Assembly (NCBI GenBank): GCA_002418205.1
Contig: DIDP01000078.1
Span: 61,280 to 125,279 of the forward strand
DNA from: Anaerolineales bacterium UBA5797
GTDB lineage: Bacteria; Chloroflexota; Anaerolineae; Anaerolineales; Villigracilaceae
Direction of reading: 5' to 3'
Length of the DNA stretch: 64,000 nucleotides
Part shown: one piece after another, positions 25,697 through 34,211 of the stretch
How positions within the stretch are numbered: the stretch's first letter is position 1
Layout of the letters: every line of letters starts with the position of its first letter
The notes under the pieces: generated by a model
Databases searched by the model: none
What the model was told of the DNA's origin: nothing
Seen by the model: only the letters and a program-made list of their open reading frames with translations
Translations under genes and position numbers: made by a program

Positions 25697-26929
25697 ATGA
25701 AGACTTTACTCCAGAACAAACAACTTCGATACCTGTTCCTGTGCAATTTTGCGATCGTATTCATCGGCTTCGGGTTATTCCCGGTGCTGCCGTTATATGC
25801 CGCGGAATTCGGTGCCAGCCCGTCCTTTATCGGCATCTACCTGGCAGTCACCTACATCGCCATCAGCGTGGGATCGATCCTGACTGGCCAACTGGTGGAA
25901 CATTTTTCTTATAAGTCGGTGTATGCAGCAGCAGGTGCGTTGGGCATGGTTTCGCTTCTTCTGCTTGTGTGGGCAGACGCGCTTTGGCAGATCGTCATCC
26001 TCACAGCCCTCGTCTGGTTTGCAGGGGGTGTGGGCTTGTCCATTTCCAGCATATTGGCAACCACGCATACGCCCTCATCGGAGCGTGGAAGAGCATTCGG
26101 GATGTTGGCGCTCACGTCACCCTTGGGTGCATTGATCGGGAGTCTGGTGGTCGGTCGATTGGTGGCGTGGAGCGGATATTCCCTGATGTTCGTTGTCCTG
26201 GCTGTGGAATGGTCGGTCTTCCCGGCGCTGGCTTTGACCAGGGTCCGATATGATGAACCTGCCCATGGATCCGCTTCAAGTCAGCCTGCCCGAGGCAGTT
26301 CCTCCACGCCTCAACCCGGCATCTATTTTTCGCTCCTGCTGGCGACAGTGTTGCTGGCATCCATGACTGTCAGTGTGGGACGCATGGGATTGTCCATGAC
26401 GATGAAAGAGCAGTTGTTCTCTGCCAGCGAGGTCAGCACTGCCAATGCCCTTGGCGGCTTGTTCACCATCCCGGTCACGTTGATGATCGGTTCGCTTTCC
26501 GATAGGTTGGGACGCAAACATTTTCTCTTCATGGGCTATGTGCTCGCCATGGGCGGTACACTTCTGTTGATTGCCGCCCATGAATTATGGCAGTTCTGGC
26601 TTGTAGCCGCGCTTGTGCTGGCAGCCCGCAGTGTGATCACAGCCATGTCGCCAGCCTATGCCACCGATCTATTGAGCCGCCAATCATTGAACAGGACACT
26701 TCCGTTGGTCGGCACAATGAACTGGGTCTCCGGCGTGATCGGCTTTGCAGGTTCGGGCTATGTGATAGACAGTTTTGGCTCGACCAGCCTATACGGGGCC
26801 ACCACCGCGCTGGCTGTCCTGGCCGGGGTTATGGTAATGTTCCTGCCTGTCTCGTTGACCATGAAAACACCGGCACCTCCACCCCCGGAAGCCTCGGAAG
26901 CTTTGCCGGAGATCTGCAAGTACTGTTGA
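25697..26929 (+). CDS. MFS transporter
   Basis: 410-residue major facilitator protein with about 12 hydrophobic helices. Loop signatures are SSERGRAFGMLALTSPLGALIGSLVVGRL in the first half and SDRLGRKHFLFMGYV (a DRxGRK motif) in the second. The family includes drug and sugar effluxers; nothing visible fixes the substrate. A Ser/Gln/Pro-rich linker at mid-length is the central cytoplasmic loop. It is monocistronic and ends at a strong hairpin shared with the convergent ABC gene. Confidence 0.88.
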   Translation: MKTLLQNKQLRYLFLCNFAIVFIGFGLFPVLPLYAAEFGASPSFIGIYLAVTYIAISVGSILTGQLVEHFSYKSVYAAAGALGMVSLLLLVWADALWQIVILTALVWFAGGVGLSISSILATTHTPSSERGRAFGMLALTSPLGALIGSLVVGRLVAWSGYSLMFVVLAVEWSVFPALALTRVRYDEPAHGSASSQPARGSSSTPQPGIYFSLLLATVLLASMTVSVGRMGLSMTMKEQLFSASEVSTANALGGLFTIPVTLMIGSLSDRLGRKHFLFMGYVLAMGGTLLLIAAHELWQFWLVAALVLAARSVITAMSPAYATDLLSRQSLNRTLPLVGTMNWVSGVIGFAGSGYVIDSFGSTSLYGATTALAVLAGVMVMFLPVSLTMKTPAPPPPEASEALPEICKYC

Positions 26930-26931
26930 AT

Positions 26932-26964
26932 AAAAAGAGCATGGATTTCGACCATGCTCTTTTT
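26932..26964. terminator. Bidirectional terminator
   Basis: AAAAAGAGCATGG (26932-26944) and its complement (26952-26964) with a 7-nt loop. The A/T-rich outer stem gives U-tracts in both directions. It lies between convergent MFS and ABC exporter genes. Confidence 0.92.
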
Positions 26965-26986
26965 TCCGGCGGAATGACTCTGTCCT

Positions 26987-28798
26987 TTACTGGATCAACT
27001 CTTTTGCCTGCTCGATATACGCCAGGCTTTGATGCCTGAAATAAGTGTTGTACAGCGTTGCGTAATGCCCGCCCTGTGCGAGCAGGCCATCGTGATTGCC
27101 TTCCTCGATGATGCTTCCCTTTTCCATCACCACGATCCGGTCCGCCGCCTTCACGGTGGACAGACGGTGCGCGATCAGAATGCTCGTCGAATTTTTCAGG
27201 ACCAGGTTCAACGCCTGCTGGATCTGCCATTCGGTGAACGGGTCGATGCTGGCTGTCGCTTCGTCAAGGATGAAGATGGCAGGCTTCTGCATCAACACGC
27301 GCATCAACGCCACGAGCTGACGCTGTCCCATCGAAAGACGTCCGCCTCTTTCGCCGACCTCGGTCTGGATCCCGTTTGGAAGCGTTTCCAGCCACTCCCC
27401 ATCGCCGATCTGACGCGCCATCCTCAACATCTCCTCATCGGACACATTCGGCGCGGCATAACGGATGTTATCCGCCACTGTCCCCGAAAACAGGAACGGG
27501 ACCTGCGACACAATGCCGAGCTGCTTGCGATACTGTGCCAGGTCGAACGTGCGGATGTCGTGTCCGTCGATCAGCAGTCGCCCCTGCTGAAATTCGTAGA
27601 AGCGCGCGATCAGCTTGGCGATGGATGACTTCCCCGCCCCGGTGTGACCGACCAGGGCGAGAGTCTCTCCGGGCTGTATGAGCAGGTTGAAGTGAGTCAG
27701 AATCGGTTCGTTATCCGTATAACGGAAATGCAGATCGTCGAAGTGGATCCTCCCCTGTAACGGAGGCACATCCTGCTTATCCGTCTGGATGACGTTCGGG
27801 TCGGCGTCGATCAGCGCGTAGACGCGTTCCGCCGCGGAAAGCCCCGCTTGGATCTGCGCCCAGAACGCGGAGAGATTCAAGACCGGGAAGAAGAACTGGT
27901 CGAGGCTCATGATGAAGAGGTACCAGGCGCCCACGGTGACAATGCCCTGCGCCGCGTTCAGCCCGCCCACGTAAATGAGGATGGCGGTAAAGATGCCGCC
28001 AAGCGCGTTGAGCGTGGGGAAGACCAGCGAGAGCACAAAGCCGCGCTGCACGTTGACGCGATAGGACTGAATGTTCGATTCGTCGAACGATTGGAAGATG
28101 CTTTCCTCCTGGCGGAAGTTCTTCGCAATGGAAATGCCGCTGATGGTCTCCTTGATCGCGGCATTGACATCCGCCATCGCCTTCATGCCGCGCTTCGTGA
28201 CGCGCCGCGCCAGCGCGCGGAATCCCGCCGCGATGGCGAAGATGACCGGCATGAAGGACATCAACAGCCATGCCATGCGCGCTTCGGTGCGGAACAGGAC
28301 CACGCCAAGGATCACCGACTGGACGATCTGCGCGCCCACGTCCGTGACGATGATGACCAGTTGACCGAAATCGTTGGTATCGGATGTGATGCGCGAGACG
28401 ATGCGCCCGGATGAAAATTGATCGTAGAAGGATAGATCGTGTTCCGCCGCGGCACGGAAGGCGCGCGTGCGCAGGTCGAGCACCACATCCCCCACGGCGC
28501 GCACCACCAGGCTGCGCCGTGCCCAGTTCAGTCCCCACAGGGCGATGCCGATCACCCACAGTGCCAGGCCGACCAGGCTGATGGCTGTGAGGGTCGGCTC
28601 GCCCTTCAGCAGGTTGACCATGTTGCTGACAACGACCGGCAATGCCGCGCCGATGCCTGCATATGCGATCACGAACCCTGATACCGCGATCAGTCTTTTC
28701 GTCTGCGGTTTGAAGTAACCGACAATGCGCCGCGTCAGTTCGCGGTCTGAATATTGGCGGTCGTATTTTTCGTCGTTAAGTCCGGCAAAGAAACCCAT
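26987..28798 (-). CDS. ABC exporter subunit (TMD-NBD), consensus Walker B
   Basis: 603-residue half-transporter with six N-terminal helices and a nucleotide-binding domain. Walker A is GHTGAGKSS, Walker B ILDEATASID with the catalytic Glu, and the signature LSMGQ departs from LSGGQ. Together with the upstream gene it looks like a heterodimeric exporter of the BmrCD/TM287-288 class. This subunit's altered signature would complete the non-hydrolysing site formed with the partner's Walker motifs. Substrate unknown (drug, lipid or peptide). Confidence 0.93.
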   Translation of the reverse strand: MGFFAGLNDEKYDRQYSDRELTRRIVGYFKPQTKRLIAVSGFVIAYAGIGAALPVVVSNMVNLLKGEPTLTAISLVGLALWVIGIALWGLNWARRSLVVRAVGDVVLDLRTRAFRAAAEHDLSFYDQFSSGRIVSRITSDTNDFGQLVIIVTDVGAQIVQSVILGVVLFRTEARMAWLLMSFMPVIFAIAAGFRALARRVTKRGMKAMADVNAAIKETISGISIAKNFRQEESIFQSFDESNIQSYRVNVQRGFVLSLVFPTLNALGGIFTAILIYVGGLNAAQGIVTVGAWYLFIMSLDQFFFPVLNLSAFWAQIQAGLSAAERVYALIDADPNVIQTDKQDVPPLQGRIHFDDLHFRYTDNEPILTHFNLLIQPGETLALVGHTGAGKSSIAKLIARFYEFQQGRLLIDGHDIRTFDLAQYRKQLGIVSQVPFLFSGTVADNIRYAAPNVSDEEMLRMARQIGDGEWLETLPNGIQTEVGERGGRLSMGQRQLVALMRVLMQKPAIFILDEATASIDPFTEWQIQQALNLVLKNSTSILIAHRLSTVKAADRIVVMEKGSIIEEGNHDGLLAQGGHYATLYNTYFRHQSLAYIEQAKELIQ

Positions 28799-28810
28799 AA
28801 GTCCTCTTAT

Positions 28811-28896
28811 GTCATTGCGAGGGAACGGAGCGACCGAAGCAACCTCCCCGTAAAAGAGGGGATTGCTTCGGCGGAAGAGCGCCGCCTCGCAATGAC
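28811..28896. repeat. REP-like imperfect inverted repeat (GTCATTGCGAGG family)
   Basis: Outer arms GTCATTGCGAGG (28811-28822) and CCTCGCAATGAC (28885-28896). Inner complementary blocks are CGAAGCAACCTCCCC and GGGGATTGCTTCG. It fills the gap between two co-oriented ABC genes. Similar cores occur at 58282-58345. Confidence 0.8.
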
Positions 28897-28897
28897 A

Positions 28898-30718
28898 TTA
28901 CTCTCTAAATATCCTCGAATATGCTTCCGATGTTTGCATCAATTCGTCGTGCGCGCCGATGGCGGCGATGCGTCCCTTTCGCAGAACGATGATCAGATCA
29001 GCCCAGCGGATCTGCGAGAGGCGGTGGGTGATGATGAAGGTCGTGCGTCCGCGGGCGGCGTTGGCAATGGCGCGCTGGATCCTGTCTTCCGTGGCGGAAT
29101 CGATGGCGGAGGTCGAATCGTCCAGGATCAAAATATGCGGTTCGGTCAGGAAGGCGCGTCCCAGTGCAATGCGCTGGCGTTGCCCGCCTGAAAGCGTGAC
29201 ACCGCGCTCACCCACGACGGTCTCATAGCCCTTATCGAACGAACGGATGAAGTCATCCGCCTGTGCGGATTTCGCCGCCGCTTCGACCTCACTTTGAGTT
29301 GCCCCCGGTTTCCCGAACGCGATGTTCTCGCTGACGGACCGCGAGAAGAGGAAGATATCCTGTTCGATCATGGAGACCTGTGAGCGGAGCGAGGCGAGAT
29401 TCCAGTCGCGCACATCCACGCCGTCCACAAGCACCTGCCCGTGTGTAACGTCATAGGTGCGGTTGAGCAGTTTGACCAGGGAGGTCTTGCCCGCGCCGGT
29501 CTGTCCCACGATGGCAACCGTCTGCCCGGGTTTGACCTTGAAGGAGATATCCTGGAGGACGGGCTCTCCTTCGCCCTGGTCGCTTCCATCAGAGACAGTG
29601 TCAATATGCGCGGAGTAATCGAAGCTTACGTTCCTGAATTCCACTTCGCCCCTGATGGGTTCGGCGCGGCCCTGCACGTTCTGGTCGAGTTTGGTCTCGC
29701 GGTTCATCAGTTCCAGAATGCGGCGCGCGCTCGAAATTCCCAATGAGATCTGGGAGTAGGCGAATGTCGAAACAAAGGTGGGGAACTGCAACAGAAGGAG
29801 CAATCCGAAGTATGCCACCACATCGCCGAGGTTGATCTGTCCGCTGCGGAAAAGCAGAAGGGCGTGGAACAGCCCGAAGGCGTAGGCGGATCCGAGCAGG
29901 AGCATCGCGACGTAGCGTCCCTCCAGATCGCCCTGCCTGACGAAGGCATCCCTCACGCGGCTGGCGTTCATCACGAATTTGTCCACTTCCGCGTTTTCCT
30001 GCGAGGCGCCCTTGACCACCTCCACGCCATCCAGCGATTCGGAAAGATGAGTGTTCATTTCGCCGAAGGATGCGCGCACTTCATCGGTGACCGGTGAAAG
30101 TGTTCTGAGATAGCGCACGAGAAAAAAGAAATAAAGGACGATATAGACGGCTGGCACAAGCAGCAGTGAAGGATGGTAGCGTCCGGCAACGAACAGCGGC
30201 ATCAACAAAAAGTTGAACGAACCCACAACAAGGTTGACGCCGGGGCTGAACATGTAATTGACCTCACGCACGTCATTTGTGGCGCGTGCCATCGTATCGC
30301 CCACCGGCTGCAGGTTGTGGAAGGTCATGCTTTTGCCGAGCAGGGAGAGATACAGTTCATCGCGCACCTGCCTTTCCATCTTTTGCGCGAGAAGCTCCGC
30401 GCCAAAGTTGCGTCCCAATTGCAGCACGCCCCGGATGATCTGTGAAACGCCGATGGTGATCGCCAGCGGAATGAGCACGCTTGTATCCGGAGTCGGTTTC
30501 AACATGGCGTTGAAGGCGTCGCCTGTCAATACAGGCACCACTGCGGCAAGCGCCGCATTGCCAAACGCGCCAATGATCATCATCAGCATGATCCAGCCGT
30601 GGCGCCGCGCATGCGACCAGATCCACGCAACGGGTCCGCTTCGATCATACGTAACAGGCCGTTGCATTGAGAATTCAGCGGGGGTGGTTATCGTAGCCAT
30701 AGGGTTTGATTCTACCAT
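28898..30718 (-). CDS. ABC exporter subunit (TMD-NBD), degenerate Walker B
   Basis: 606-residue half-transporter. Walker A is GQTGAGKTS, the signature is a consensus LSGGQRQR, and Walker B reads ILDDSTSAID with Asp replacing the catalytic Glu. It therefore pairs its degenerate ATP site with the LSMGQ of the downstream subunit, giving one active and one silent site, as in heterodimeric exporters. An acidic insert (HIDTVSDGSDQGEGE) precedes the NBD core. The start is ambiguous: an ATG 6 codons downstream is equally plausible. It is transcribed before its partner. Confidence 0.92.
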   Translation of the reverse strand: MVESNPMATITTPAEFSMQRPVTYDRSGPVAWIWSHARRHGWIMLMMIIGAFGNAALAAVVPVLTGDAFNAMLKPTPDTSVLIPLAITIGVSQIIRGVLQLGRNFGAELLAQKMERQVRDELYLSLLGKSMTFHNLQPVGDTMARATNDVREVNYMFSPGVNLVVGSFNFLLMPLFVAGRYHPSLLLVPAVYIVLYFFFLVRYLRTLSPVTDEVRASFGEMNTHLSESLDGVEVVKGASQENAEVDKFVMNASRVRDAFVRQGDLEGRYVAMLLLGSAYAFGLFHALLLFRSGQINLGDVVAYFGLLLLLQFPTFVSTFAYSQISLGISSARRILELMNRETKLDQNVQGRAEPIRGEVEFRNVSFDYSAHIDTVSDGSDQGEGEPVLQDISFKVKPGQTVAIVGQTGAGKTSLVKLLNRTYDVTHGQVLVDGVDVRDWNLASLRSQVSMIEQDIFLFSRSVSENIAFGKPGATQSEVEAAAKSAQADDFIRSFDKGYETVVGERGVTLSGGQRQRIALGRAFLTEPHILILDDSTSAIDSATEDRIQRAIANAARGRTTFIITHRLSQIRWADLIIVLRKGRIAAIGAHDELMQTSEAYSRIFRE

Positions 30719-30886
30719 TCAGGGCTGTATCATTTGAAGATGCCCGGAGGCACTCTCTTACCAAAATCAAAGATGTGCTGCCTTGCGTGAACCCCACATA
30801 AAGTCCGTAACGTGCCCGTTGCATCCGTGTTTAATGAATCAGCAGGCTCGCAGGGTCTGCAATTAATTTCCCAAAGGAGAATAAAA

Positions 30887-31036
30887 ATGAAACTACCTAC
30901 GACTATTTCCGGTTGGTGCATGTGGTTGTACTTCTTATGGGTTGGCATAGGAGCTTTTGTCGGTCTGCCGATGGCGGGTACGATCGCCGGACTTCTTGCC
31001 CTCGGCTATGCCGTCTTCGCCCTGTTGGGCAGATAA
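30887..31036 (+). CDS. Small two-helix membrane protein
   Basis: 49 residues (MKLPTTISGWCMWLYFLW...ALLGR) with two hydrophobic segments separated by GLPMAG. AAAGGAG stands 8 nt before the ATG, and a terminator follows 14 bp after the stop. No family is recognised. The compact gene with good translation and termination signals supports a real product. Confidence 0.75.
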   Translation: MKLPTTISGWCMWLYFLWVGIGAFVGLPMAGTIAGLLALGYAVFALLGR

Positions 31037-31050
31037 CCATCGCAATCAGA

Positions 31051-31080
31051 ACGACCTCCCGCAAGGGAGGTCGTTGGTTT
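31051..31080 (+). terminator. Terminator after the small membrane protein
   Basis: ACGACCTCCC (31051-31060), loop GCAA, GGGAGGTCGT (31065-31074), followed by a TGGTTTTG tract. Confidence 0.85.
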
Positions 31081-31143
31081 TGAGAACCATCAAGTCGGCA
31101 AAACCTGCCGCGGACCTTCAGGACAGCCAAACGCTGACAATTG

Positions 31144-32481
31144 CTAAACGGGGAACAACTTCCCGAATACCTCGGGGCAATACTTCTGCACCATCTCGGA
31201 GGTGAGGCCGTTCTCCTTGCAGATCTCAGCATACAGGTCTGCGCTGGGGCGTTTCGTCCGCTTCTGGGTTGCGACGTCCAACGCCCAGAGACCGAAGCGC
31301 AGGGTCCAGCCCTGGTCCCATTCGAAGTTATCCACGAGAGTCCAATGGAAATAGCCCTTGATGGGCCAGTTGAAGTTGACCCCCCTCCATATCTGATGAA
31401 GGTGCTGTGCAATATAACGCGGACGGACTTTGTCTTCCGCATCCGCAAATCCGTTTTCGCTGACGATGATGGGCAGGTTGGGGAATGTCCTAACAACCCA
31501 TTTCAAACCCTCGAACATGCCGTCGGGTTCGTTGACCAGGAAGTTCTTGTCGCTAAAGTCTCCGTCTTTTGGATAATGGGACTTGCTGAAAAGGGTTGAG
31601 GGACTCAGCAGATCGAATGTGACGCGGTTGCGGGTGTAGTAGTTGAAACCGAAGTAATCCTGCATCCCTCTCGCTTCAGGGATTCGTATCGTGCCAAGCA
31701 CGGAACGGATATATCCCTTTGCGAGTGCCATCGGGAATCCGTTGTTGACGAGGTTGAAGGCATTTCTTGCGAGCGCTTTATCGAGCGGGGACCATGCATG
31801 ATGCGGCACAAGCGAACGATAATGGGTCGCAATGCCAACCCGCGCCTCGGGCTGAATCTTATGGATCGCATGATATGCAGCGACATGTGACCTGATCATG
31901 TTCGTCTGCACGCGCATTGCCAGCCTGATGTTGTTCTTCCCTGGCGGGAAGTTGCCGCTCAAGCCTCCGCCCACGTAGCCATTCAACGCATATCCGCTGG
32001 GTTCGTTGAATGTGCACCAGTACGTGCAATATTCCTTCAGTGCATCCACCGTCTTGCGGACAAATTTTTCGAATAAAGGGATAACCGCTTCGGTCTCCCA
32101 CGCGCCCACTTCCTCCAGCCAGATCGGATCGGTGAAATGATGCAGCGTGACCATCGGAGTCATGCCGCGTTCCTTGAGGCCGCGCAGCATGGCGCGGTAG
32201 CGTTCGAGCGCGTCCTCGTCCCATGCCTCGGGCGTTGGCTGGATGCGGCTCCACTCCACCGACAGGCGGTGCGCGTTCTGTCCCGCCTCGGCGGCGCGGT
32301 CGAAGTCCTCCTTCCAGCGGCCTCCCCACCAATCGCAAGCCAGGCCAGACGTCCCGTCCGTGTGACCCGCCTGTTCCCACTGCCACCACTGGTTGTTCGT
32401 GTTGTTGCCTTCCACCTGGTGCGCGGCGGTCGCCGTCCCCCATAAGAATCCGCGCGGGAAATGATAGGATGCTTGAGGCAT
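31144..32481 (-). CDS. Beta-glucosidase, glycoside hydrolase family 1
   Basis: 445-residue retaining GH1 enzyme hydrolysing beta-glucosides or related disaccharides. The N-terminal FPRGFLWGTATAAHQVEG, acid/base TFNEP (E160) and nucleophile VSENGFAD (E342) are all present. No signal peptide is visible, so it is cytoplasmic and acts on imported sugars. AGGAG lies before the ATG. It stands alone between a terminator and the rlmB gene, without sugar transporter neighbours. Confidence 0.94.
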   Translation of the reverse strand: MPQASYHFPRGFLWGTATAAHQVEGNNTNNQWWQWEQAGHTDGTSGLACDWWGGRWKEDFDRAAEAGQNAHRLSVEWSRIQPTPEAWDEDALERYRAMLRGLKERGMTPMVTLHHFTDPIWLEEVGAWETEAVIPLFEKFVRKTVDALKEYCTYWCTFNEPSGYALNGYVGGGLSGNFPPGKNNIRLAMRVQTNMIRSHVAAYHAIHKIQPEARVGIATHYRSLVPHHAWSPLDKALARNAFNLVNNGFPMALAKGYIRSVLGTIRIPEARGMQDYFGFNYYTRNRVTFDLLSPSTLFSKSHYPKDGDFSDKNFLVNEPDGMFEGLKWVVRTFPNLPIIVSENGFADAEDKVRPRYIAQHLHQIWRGVNFNWPIKGYFHWTLVDNFEWDQGWTLRFGLWALDVATQKRTKRPSADLYAEICKENGLTSEMVQKYCPEVFGKLFPV

Positions 32482-32497
32482 GATGTCTCCTAATGGC

Positions 32498-32522
32498 AGG
32501 GGCGACTCGATGAGTCGCCCCT
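32498..32522. repeat. GGGGCGACTC hairpin at the rlmB stop
   Basis: AGGGGCGACTC (32498-32508), GAT, GAGTCGCCCCT (32512-32522). It overlaps the rlmB stop codon and probably terminates it. A related GTAGGG...CCCTAC element lies just upstream of rlmB at 33278-33305. Confidence 0.75.
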
Positions 32523-33258
32523 ACGAGTTTCGATTTAGATACGCCAGATACAACGCGACCGACCCCGCCACTGCCGCGTTGAGCGACTCGATCTGCCCGC
32601 GCATGGGAAGTTGCAGGACGATGTCGCACTTGTCACGGGTAAGTTTGCGGATGCCCTCGCCCTCGCTTCCGACCACGATGGCAGTTGCTCCCGATAAATG
32701 ACGCTTGGTCTTCTCCCCGATCGTTTCCCCGTTTTGATCGAGCCCGACAACCCAAACGTTCTCCGCCTTAAGAGCGTCGATCGCCTGCGCCAGATTCGAG
32801 CGCGCGATGCGCATGTGTTCGCTTGCTCCCGACGAAGCATTGACCGCCGCAGGCGTGACCTCCACCGTATGCGCCAGCGGAATGACGATGCCGTGCACGC
32901 CGACCGCCTCCGCCGTGCGGATGAGTGCCCCGAAGTTCTGCGGGTCGTTCAACGTATCAAGCAAAAGGACAAAGGGAGGTTCGTTCAGTTCTCTGGCATG
33001 ATCAAGGATATCGAGCACGTCACTGTACGGGTACGCGCTGACATCCGCCACGATGCCCTGATTATGCTCGTGGATTTTGTCCAGTTGTGCGCGTTTGACT
33101 TTGGAGACAGGAATCTTCCTCTGTGAAGCCAGAGCCATGATCTCAGCCATTCTGCCCTTGACCTGGACATTATCGGCGATCTCGAGCCTGAACACGTCCC
33201 TGCGTTTGGCGCGCAGGGTTTCGTACACGGCGTTGCGGGAGTAGATGAATTCTTTCAT
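32521..33258 (-). CDS. rlmB: 23S rRNA 2'-O-methyltransferase, TrmH/RlmB family
   Basis: 245-residue SPOUT methyltransferase. The N-terminal L30e-like substrate domain (EFIYSRNAVYETLRAKRRDVFRL) is present. The knotted domain has motif 1 NDPQNFGALIRTAEAVGVHG, motif 2 AIVVGSEGEGI and motif 3 LPMRGQIESLNAAVAGSVAL. It most likely methylates G2251 of 23S rRNA. The fold and family are certain; the exact nucleotide is inferred from similarity to RlmB. Confidence 0.92.
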   Translation of the reverse strand: MKEFIYSRNAVYETLRAKRRDVFRLEIADNVQVKGRMAEIMALASQRKIPVSKVKRAQLDKIHEHNQGIVADVSAYPYSDVLDILDHARELNEPPFVLLLDTLNDPQNFGALIRTAEAVGVHGIVIPLAHTVEVTPAAVNASSGASEHMRIARSNLAQAIDALKAENVWVVGLDQNGETIGEKTKRHLSGATAIVVGSEGEGIRKLTRDKCDIVLQLPMRGQIESLNAAVAGSVALYLAYLNRNS

Positions 33259-33277
33259 ATTCCCCCGATTGTACCGT

Positions 33278-33305
33278 AGGGACGAACCGGCGGGTCGCCC
33301 CTACC
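33278..33305. repeat. Imperfect inverted repeat GTAGGG...CCCTAC
   Basis: GTAGGGACGAACC and GGGTCGCCCCTAC face each other around GGC, overlapping the stop of the exonuclease-WYL gene. It is a member of the same dispersed hairpin family as 32498-32522. Confidence 0.65.
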
Positions 33306-34104
33306 CCTCGATTTTCACCTCAATGATCCTGTCCAGCCGAAAATTGCGTTCTGCGTCGCGCAGGTGGCAGTGTGCCTGAAGATAGACATAATCCGCCAGC
33401 CCCAGCACCTGTTTGGGCGTGATCCAGCGCTGGGTCTCGTTGCCATCCCCATCCACGTAACGGATGTGGATGCGCCGGTTGCTGTAGATCGCCTCGCCCA
33501 ATTCGGTGGGCAGTTGGATGCCCTCGTTAGGCCACACGGGCGAGTTGTAAATGCCGATATATTCATCGAGCGGACGGTGGTACTGTTTCAAGCCGTCCAT
33601 CATGGCGAAGAAGATTCCCCGCGCGGTGTGGGCGTCGTCCAGGGCGCGGTGTGCCGCTGTCATCGGCACGTGGAACGCCTCCGCGATGGAGAGCAGACTG
33701 TTGGACGGCAGTTCGTAGAACTCGCGCGCCAGTTTCAACGTGTCGATCAAATTCGGGATCTGGATCTCATGTCCCAGGCGTTTGTATTCGCTGTCCAAAA
33801 ATTGGATGTCGAACTGGGCATTGTGACAGACCACGACCGTGTCGCTCAACAGACCCAACACTTTGGGAGCGACCGCCTCGAACAAAGGTGCGGACTTCAA
33901 ATCCTCATCGGATAATCCGTTCGTGGAGGCGGCTCCCGGCGAAAGCGGACGTTCGGGATTCACGAGGGTCTGGTACTGTTCCTTGATGCGTTTCCCCTCG
34001 CTGATGACGATTCCCACTTCACAGATGCGGTCACCGAACCAGGGCGAGAGACCCGTTGTCTCAAGATCGAGAAAGGCAAAACGTGCGTTTGAAATATCGA
34101 ACAT
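33301..34104 (-). CDS. DnaQ-like 3'-5' exonuclease fused to a WYL-type domain
   Basis: 267 residues. Residues 1-175 form a DEDDh exonuclease like the DNA polymerase III epsilon subunit. D13 and E15 are in FLDLETTG, D99 in HNAQFDIQF, and H152 and D157 in AHRALDDAHT. Residues about 205-265 (RIHIRYVDGDGNETQRWITPKQVLGLADYVYLQ..., ending in RLDRI) look like a WYL ligand-sensing domain. WYL domains usually sit in regulators and bind nucleic acid or nucleotides, so the fusion suggests a regulated repair or degradative nuclease. It is not a replicative epsilon, which lacks WYL. Confidence 0.85.
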   Translation of the reverse strand: MFDISNARFAFLDLETTGLSPWFGDRICEVGIVISEGKRIKEQYQTLVNPERPLSPGAASTNGLSDEDLKSAPLFEAVAPKVLGLLSDTVVVCHNAQFDIQFLDSEYKRLGHEIQIPNLIDTLKLAREFYELPSNSLLSIAEAFHVPMTAAHRALDDAHTARGIFFAMMDGLKQYHRPLDEYIGIYNSPVWPNEGIQLPTELGEAIYSNRRIHIRYVDGDGNETQRWITPKQVLGLADYVYLQAHCHLRDAERNFRLDRIIEVKIEG

Positions 34105-34116
34105 GGGTGCTATTAT

Positions 34117-34211
34117 ATGTCATTCTGACGAGGCGCGGAGCAGCGACAAAGAATCTATAGTTTGCCAATGAGGCTTCAAACGGAAAAAAGATTCTTCGCT
34201 CAGAATGACAT
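34117..34211. repeat. Long inverted repeat (ATGTCATTCTGA family)
   Basis: Terminal arms ATGTCATTCTGA (34117-34128) and TCAGAATGACAT (34200-34211), with inner AAGAATCT and AGATTCTT also complementary. It lies between two co-oriented genes and supplies the last codons and stop of the upstream S51-like gene. Confidence 0.8.
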
